A stretch of 64,000 nucleotides of DNA from assembly GCA_037043015.1 (NCBI GenBank), contig CM073328.1, positions 6,931,409-6,995,408 on the forward strand, given 5' to 3'. The position numbers and the translations under genes were made by a program. The notes beneath the pieces are model-generated. The model ran no database searches. It was not told the DNA's origin and saw only the letters and a list, made by a program, of their open reading frames with translations. Below, piece after piece: positions 57,900 through 64,000 of the stretch. The stretch's first letter is position 1; each line of letters opens with the position of its first letter. Source of the stretch: Bryum argenteum. Its lineage: Eukaryota; Streptophyta; Bryopsida; Bryales; Bryaceae.

Positions 57900-60780
57900 G
57901 TTCCAAAGCGGGTTTAAGAAAAAAGCACGTGTCAAATAAATCCTCCTAACATGGAATAAAATCCACGGGTCTCAAAATGGTTAGGACGTCAAAAAAGCAA
58001 CCAAAACAAGCTGACAAATATCCTTAAAATTGACGAGAAGGGGCACCAATCCAGCGAGTCGAGGGTTCATCGTCAGCAAAAAAAGTTGCGGCACAGCAAG
58101 CCTCCCCTAGCGAGCACCATAAAAAAAAAACAACCAAATGTATAACAAACACATCCTTCAAATGACAAGAAGGGCCACCAATTCAGCCATTCGGGGATAC
58201 ATTCTGGGCGCGGTCCCGAAGCTCACAGTGAACTACCGGACTCTCCCCAACAGCAGTTGAACTGCGGCGCCGCAAGACTCCCCTCACCACTATCAGAATA
58301 ATAAAACAACCAAATCTATATCAAAGAGAAATTTAAATATTGGTGGAAAGGGCATCAAACCAGCCAGTCTGGGGAACATCAGGGGCACTATCCCGAAGGT
58401 CGCAGCCAGAGCCCTCGTCTTCAGTCCCGAAGCTGATCATTGAATACCCAACTCAACCAAAAAGATGTTAAACTGCGGCACCGCAAGTCTCCCCTCGCGA
58501 GTGCAAGAAAATAAAACAAGACCAAATCAACAACGAACACATCCATCAAATCGACGATAAGGAGCAGCAATCCAGCCATTCGGGGATACATTCAAGGCTC
58601 TGTCCCGAAGCTCGCGGTGAGAGCTCTCACAAGCATCCGAACTTTGATCAAAGAGTACCAACAGCAGTTGAACTGCGGCACCGCAAGTCTCCCCTCGCCA
58701 GTAGATCACAAAAGTAACATCCAAATCAACATCTTACACATCCATCAACATGACGATAAGGGGCAGCAAACCAGCCATTCGGGGATTCATCCTTGGCCAT
58801 GTCCCGATGCTTGTAGCGAGAGCTCTCACCCGCGTCAGCAATGTCATCACAGATCATCCCACAGCAGATAAACTGCGGCACAACATGTCTCCTTTCGTGA
58901 GTGGCAGACCAACAAAAACGACAAATTCTACAAAAAGCAATTCCTCACAACGTGATGGGAGAGGCACCGAACCGCCATTCTCGGAATCACAGGGGGCATT
59001 GTCCCGATGCACGCAGCCAGAGCCCACGCCTTGGGTCCCCGAGCTGATCACAGGTCACCAACCTCATCCCATCAGCTGTTAAACTGCGGCACCGCAAGTC
59101 TCCCATCGCAAGCAGATGATCAAAAAACGAAACCAAATCAAGATCGAACAAAACCTTCAATATGACGATAAGCACCTCCAATCCAGCCATTCGGGGATAC
59201 ATTCAAGGCTCTGTCCCGAAGCACGCAGTGAGAGAACTCACAGAGCGTCCGAGAGCGTTCGAATTTGATTAAAAAGTACCCGACTCTCCCCAATAACAGT
59301 TAACCTGCGGCACCGCAAGTCTCCCCCTCACCAGTAGCAGAAAAAAAAGAAGCAAATGTAGAACTAACACATCATTCACAATGACGTGTACGGCCACCAT
59401 GGATGCCATTCGGGGATACATGCTGGGCCCAGAGTGAGCTCTCACAAACGTCCGAAGTTTGATCATAGAGTGCCCGATTCTCCCCAACAGCAGTTGAACT
59501 GCGGCACCGCAGGTCTCCACTCGCCAGTAGCAGGATCAAAAACAACCAAATCAAAATGAACAAATGACGACATCGAGCACCAATCCAGCCATTCGGGGTC
59601 TCATCATGGGCCCTGTCCCGAAGCTCGTAGCGTGAGCTCTCACCCCGCATCATTACAGACAATCCAAGAGCAGTTGAAATGCGGCACATCATGTCTCCCC
59701 TCGTGAGTGGCAGACCAACAAAAACGACCAATTCTACAGAACGCAATTCCTCACAACGTGATGGGAGGGGCACCAAACCGGCCATTCTCGGAATCACAGG
59801 GGCCACTGTCCCGATGCACGCAGCCAGAGCCCACGCCTTGGGTCCCGAGCTTATCACAGGTCACCAACCTCATCCCATCAGCTGTTAAACTGCGGCACCG
59901 CAAGTCTCCCATCGCAAGCAGATGATCAAAAAACGAAACCAAATCAAGATCGAACAAAACCTTCAATATGACGATAAGCACCTCCAATCCAGCCAATGGA
60001 AGATATATTCAAGGCTCTGTCCCGAAGTTCGCACTGAGGGCTCTCAGAAAGCGTCCGAAGATTGATCAGAAAGTACCAGACTCTCACAACCAGCAGTTGA
60101 ACTGCGGCACCGCAAGACTCCCCTCACCACTAGCAGATAAAAAAACAACCAAATCCATATCAAAATGAACCTCAAAAGTTTATAGGAAGGGCACCAATCC
60201 AGCCAGTCTTTGGAACATCGGGGGCACTGTCCCGAAGCCCGCATCCAGAGCCGTCGCCTTGGGTGCCCCAGCTGATCAAGGATTACCCGCCATCCCGACA
60301 GCTCTTAAACTGCGGCACCGCAAGTCCCCATCGCGAGCACAAGATAAAAACCACAACCAAATCGACAACGACCACATCCTTCAAAATGACGAGCAGGAGC
60401 TCCAATCCAGCCATTCGGGGATACATTCAAGGCTCTGTCCCGAAACTCGCAGTGAGAGCTCTCACAAAATGTCCGACGTTTGATCTCAGAGTACCCGACT
60501 CTCCTCAACAGCAGTTGAACTGCGGCACCGCAAGTCTCCCCTCGCTAGTAGAAGACCAAAAAATGCAATTACGAGTGCAAAATACAATTCCTCCAAAATG
60601 ACGAGAACGGCACCAAAACAGACAGTGTGGGATTCATCAGGGGCAATGTCCTGAAGCTCGCAGCCCTAGCCCACACGCAGGATCCGCAGGTTGATCTCAC
60701 TTTGCGACTCAAGCCAACTGGAGTTAAACTGCGGCACCGCTACTCTCCCCTCCCGAAGATCACATCGAAAACCCGGAATG
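57900..60780 (+). repeat. tandem array, about 14 units of ~206 bp
   Basis: A core AACTGCGGCACCGCAAGTCT recurs at about 58087, 58258, 58468, 58667, 58868, 59078, 59300, 59493, 59674, 59885, 60096, 60305, 60513 and 60724 (spacing 171-222, mostly 199-211). Each unit also holds CCAGCCATTCGGGGATACAT and CTGTCCCGAAGCTCGCAG. A four-unit segment is itself repeated: 58868-59290 matches 59674-60100 closely (GTGGCAGACCAACAAAAACG), a higher-order period of about 806 bp. The array sits just upstream of the ParB/methyltransferase-like gene. No coding function. Confidence 0.9.
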
Positions 60781-62001
60781 CGACCTCATGCAAACCTCTG
60801 TCGTGAGTTACCAAACCGAGAAGACCAAAAAAATAGCCCAATTTTACTTATACAACCTAGCAAAATGGTCCACCTTCCGGGTAACGTTCCACGGAGATTC
60901 TGTGAAGTGTGAAAGCAAGATAAAGACCGGTTTGGCTACCGGTTTGACGCTACAACGACCAACCCAACCTGAGTACACCGGGTCAGCAGGCTCGGTGGTT
61001 TAGACCTCTTTGTTTCCTTGACCCAAGAACCCCAGGGTGACCTATTTGGTGCTGATCCGGTTTCCCCTTTCAGCTCAAATGGTACCCCATCCGGTTAGGA
61101 CCTAGTAACCAGGGGTGATTTAGTTTAACCTCCGTAAATCCTCGGAGGGATCCTTCCTATTAGTTTGGAAAAGCGGAATTTCGCTCTCTACCGGATGTTC
61201 CAGGTGACCGGAGTTTCACCTTTGTACATTCTATTATCCTCACTCCTCCTGGAGTTAGTCCCTTATTACAACTGCCACTTTCCGGGTTCCATCCCAAACA
61301 GTGGGTCACACAGCTGACAATCCGGTTCTCTCCTCTTACTTAATCCAAGAAGGGGGGTTTTTACTTGCCACTCGGAGTTCAGTGAGTGGCATCCCACCAC
61401 TAGACCTGTGAAGTCCCCACTAACGGATCCGGGAAGGGTTTGTCAATAACCAAGGTCACAGACACCTCCGGGTGGAGCTCCTCAACCGAATATCCCGTCC
61501 GGGAGGTTGACGGTTAGAGCGGCTTTACTCGCCAGCTGCGACGTCTCTGCCCACTCCGGATGATGTAGCAATTCTCACTAACTGACTAAACACGCTCTCG
61601 AGACTAGTCGGGTTCTCTCACTCGGACTTCTCCCTGACCGTACTACCCCTTCAACACTCCTTCACCGAGTGCTAAAATGGCGACTACCGAATCAAGAAGG
61701 GACTCTCTCGTGCCCACCCGGGGTCGGACCTTACTTACATGCACACAACCCCGGAATCCCCGGACTCACAACAAATACAACAAGGGTACGAGTTTATGGG
61801 GACGCAAGTTCAACCTTTACTCACAATTGTGGAAATCACGAGAGAAGACCCGAAGTGCTCCGCAGAGCCTTCGCCCGCTAAATCATGGGGGGTTCGGATT
61901 TCCGGAAACCCTATCGATCCGAATTCCCGGGCCTCCGAGATTCCGGGTGAGTGGCCAAAAAGGCATCTACTATTTCTAACTACTTCTAACCTAACTAATT
62001 A
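60781..62001. other. non-coding stretch between array and GC-rich block
   Basis: Higher GC than the rest of the window. It shows short recurring CCGG-containing motifs (ACCGGTTTG twice near 60928-60945). An ATG-started plus frame (61677-61979, about 100 residues, Arg-rich) has no family resemblance. This may be a promoter or terminal region of the adjacent GC-rich block, but no terminal repeats were found. Confidence 0.3.
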
Positions 62002-63850
62002 CTAATTAATATCTTCTTCCGGCGGCGTGGGGGGCTCGAGGGGAGTGCGGCGGCGGGGTATTCCTCCCGGGAGTGCCTTTCCACTCGCGGGGAGGGGAAT
62101 CTGCCTCTTTGATCGACCCGAGTGTCGATGTAAAACCTCGGGTTTTACTGTGTCCTCCGGCTCTTCCACCTGTCCCGGAGTGCCTTCAACTTCGATGGAG
62201 GGGGCACGGGTTGGACTTCCACTTCTTCCCGAGGGACCACGGGCTCCTCCTGCTTTGTTCTCGAGGGGCCACGAGTTCACCCCCGCTGGGTCTGTTCGCC
62301 CGGATCTCCACCTCGTTGACTTGGGCCTCCGGGTGAGGTACTACCTCCTCAACTCCGCTCGGGAGTCCTGCCCCTTCTCCCGTGATACCGTCCACCGGGT
62401 TCTCATCCGGTTGTTGAGAGGGGTTAACCTCTCCTTCCACCACCTCTTCCACCTCGGAGGGACCGGGTAGCCCTACTTCACTCGGGATGTCACCTCCCTG
62501 AGGGGGAGTTACATCTCGATCTTCCTCCCTGTCCTCCGAAACGCCACCATCAACTGGGATTCCCTGCTCCTCCGAAACGGGCAGGGACACCTCCTCGATC
62601 TCCATGGGCACCGGCCCCTCCGTGGGCACCTCTGGGGGTGCGAGCACCTCCTCTTCCGAAAGGGCTTCCTTCATCTCCACGTGGGGGAGGGCCCCCAGCA
62701 ACCTTCCCGTGAGGGTTCGGAACTCCTTGAGGCACTGGTTGATACCGGTTGCGTGCCTCCTGAGCAACTCCAGGGATTGGGGAGATTCGCTGATCCCAAT
62801 CCGGGCATCATAGAAGGCCGCCTTCGTCAACGCCAAGATCCGATTGCAACACCTTGAGGATGGAGTGCAACACCGTCTGTCGATGTTGTTCGCGACTCCG
62901 GAGCGACCTCCTGCTCCTGCACAATCCTCCTGAGGGCTTCCACCTCCGGATGTGCCTCCGTGTCCGAGGGGTCCGATATGCACTGAACTCCCACGGATGC
63001 ATTCTCCTTCGGCCGGGCCTTCAGCACCAGCTCTACCTTCTCCCTCCTTAGCCGGGCTGTCTCTCGCTGCATCTCCTCGGCTAACTCCGGATACCTCTCC
63101 ACGTTGGGGGTCTGGAAGACCCGCTCGAGTCGCGCCAGGGAGGTGAACAACTGTTCATTCTCCCGATCTACCTCCTCCATGGCTAACCGGATGGGGTGGA
63201 GGATACCCTCGCTGGGTATCCGGTAGTAGGGACGGGGGAGCACTGGGGTGGTGTTTCCCGTCCCGGGGGTCACAACCCCCCTGTGGGACGACTCCGGGCC
63301 GCCAGCGATTGTCTTTGGGGTGGCGGGGTGGGTCGCTTCTCGCTGCTCCGGTAACTCCGGCCGGGGAGGTGTGGTCTCTCCGGAGTGTCTTCTCCTCCGT
63401 GATAATCGGCCTTCTCTTCACTTGGGGTGGCTCTCCGGGATCGGTTCTTCTACCGGAGTAGGGGCCGGGTCCTGCATTAGTACGGGATCCGGACTTGGGG
63501 CCTGCTCCTCCTCGATGGCCCTCGGTTGTACTACCGGACTCGCTGACCTCTTCCTCTTCTTGGCCTTGCGCTTCAGGTTGGGCACTCTCCCTCCTGGGGG
63601 TCTCTCTCCGGGTGGAGGCACCTCCGCATTGGCCCCCGCTGCAGCCACCTCCTCGTCTGGGCCTCCCTGTTCTACCGGGGGAGGGAGTCCGACGGGAGAA
63701 CGTCTCCTCCCAAAACCCGTCGTGTCCTTTCTCCTCACCCCTCGGGATGGTCTTGCCTGTCGAGGTGGGGCTTCCTCTTCTTCCTCTTCCTCGTCATCTT
63801 CGTCCTGGTCGTCCTCCTCTGCGGACTGGTCTCCATTTATAATCTTCTTA
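62002..63850 (-). other. GC-rich coding-like block, charged coiled-coil protein, frame not continuous
   Basis: On the minus strand consecutive open stretches encode, in order: an acidic run and a basic patch (KRKAKKRKR) near 63.55-63.83 kb, a Glu/Arg-rich helical segment near 62.85-63.25 kb (RLAMEEVDRENEQLFTSLAR), then a Pro/Glu/Gly-rich tail to 62.0 kb. The order resembles a structural or gag-like protein of a mobile element, but there is no zinc knuckle, protease or polymerase in view, so the family is unknown. The reading frame is interrupted. Base composition is strikingly GC-rich against its neighbours, which suggests a separate origin. The plus-strand frame at 63248-63868 is its antisense shadow. 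Confidence 0.45.
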
Positions 63851-63909
63851 ATTACGTTTTGTAATTAAAAATCTATAAGCCACTATCTAATTATTGCATT
63901 GTACTTCAG

Positions 63910-64000
63910 ATTGGAAAAGACCGAAAGTACCCGTGTTCGGCGATGGAGTATGATCCCAAGCATCCAGGGATTGATCTCATTTTTGTTGACGCTCCCGAGA
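63910..64000 (+). CDS. second ParB/methyltransferase-like gene, one partial exon
   Basis: After an acceptor (GTACTTCAG, ending 63909) the plus strand reads IGKDRKYPC and then GIDLIFVDAPE, cut off by the window end. Of the first 30 residues 19 match the exon starting at 54336 in the other copy, and the exon begins at the same residue and phase, so the two genes share an ancestral intron. The motif IV equivalent is VDAPE here and ADVPE there; both lack the DPPY/W aromatic residue. Upstream exons are not recognisable on the plus strand; the GC-rich block occupies the place where they would be. The two copies point away from each other. Confidence 0.7.
   Translation, partial: MGKDRKYPCSAMEYDPKHPGIDLIFVDAPE

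Noticed and set aside
57900-60780. CRISPR-like or rDNA-spacer interpretation of the tandem array
   Set aside because: Units of about 206 bp with diverged spacers in a plant context are a satellite-type array; there is no rRNA sequence and no short repeat/spacer pattern.
63248-63868. Plus-strand open frame of 206 codons rich in Ser and Gly
   Set aside because: It lies antisense to the charged coding-like block and its Ser run mirrors an acidic run on the other strand. Its end resembles the exon before the second methyltransferase-like exon only weakly and out of phase.

Overview
The window looks like plant nuclear DNA. The evidence is multi-exon genes with GT-AG introns, a plastid-type J-domain protein, a TIR-NB-ARC-LRR immune receptor, clusters of box C/D snoRNA-like genes with telo-box promoter motifs, and Ty1/copia, CACTA, Stowaway, PIF/Harbinger-like and pogo-like elements. 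The TIR sequence recalls bryophyte (moss or liverwort) receptors, but I cannot fix the species. Most of the window is AT-rich and made of decayed repeats.

Layout. 1-2.4 kb: decayed pogo-like DDE transposase. 2.4-14.7 kb: repeat-rich DNA with several MITEs and a SINE-like unit. 14.7-16.6 kb: minus-strand snoRNA cluster A. 18.0-20.4 kb: intact four-exon J-domain gene (minus). 21.2-24.6 kb: duplicated block B carrying related plus-strand snoRNA-like units. 26.65-30.53 kb: six-exon TNL gene (minus), open throughout. 32.36-41.35 kb: Ty1/copia element with two near-identical LTRs, interrupted by a CACTA element exactly at the LTR/primer-site junction and by a small MITE. 42.7-45.5 kb: second non-autonomous CACTA element with a nested MITE. 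46.0-51.9 kb: snoRNA-like copies, with 48.8-51.9 kb (block C) collinear with block B.

53.0-57.8 kb carries the most unusual gene: a ten-exon minus-strand gene joining a ParB/sulfiredoxin-like N-terminal region (EGNHR motif) to a beta-class amino-methyltransferase-like C-terminal region (IDLIYADVPE, later a DWSPSTG motif I). That pairing is familiar from phages and bacteria but unexpected in a spliced plant gene. At the right edge a second, divergent copy starts on the plus strand with its exon boundary at the same residue. Between the two lie about 14 tandem copies of a ~206-bp repeat (57.9-60.8 kb), a non-coding stretch (60.8-62.0 kb) and a GC-rich minus-strand coding-like block of unknown nature (62.0-63.85 kb).

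The genes do not form one pathway. The J-domain protein should act in the plastid and the TNL in cell-autonomous immunity. The snoRNA clusters would guide rRNA modification. The ParB/methyltransferase-like pair is the best candidate for something undescribed. Exon coordinates are read from splice signals and frame only.
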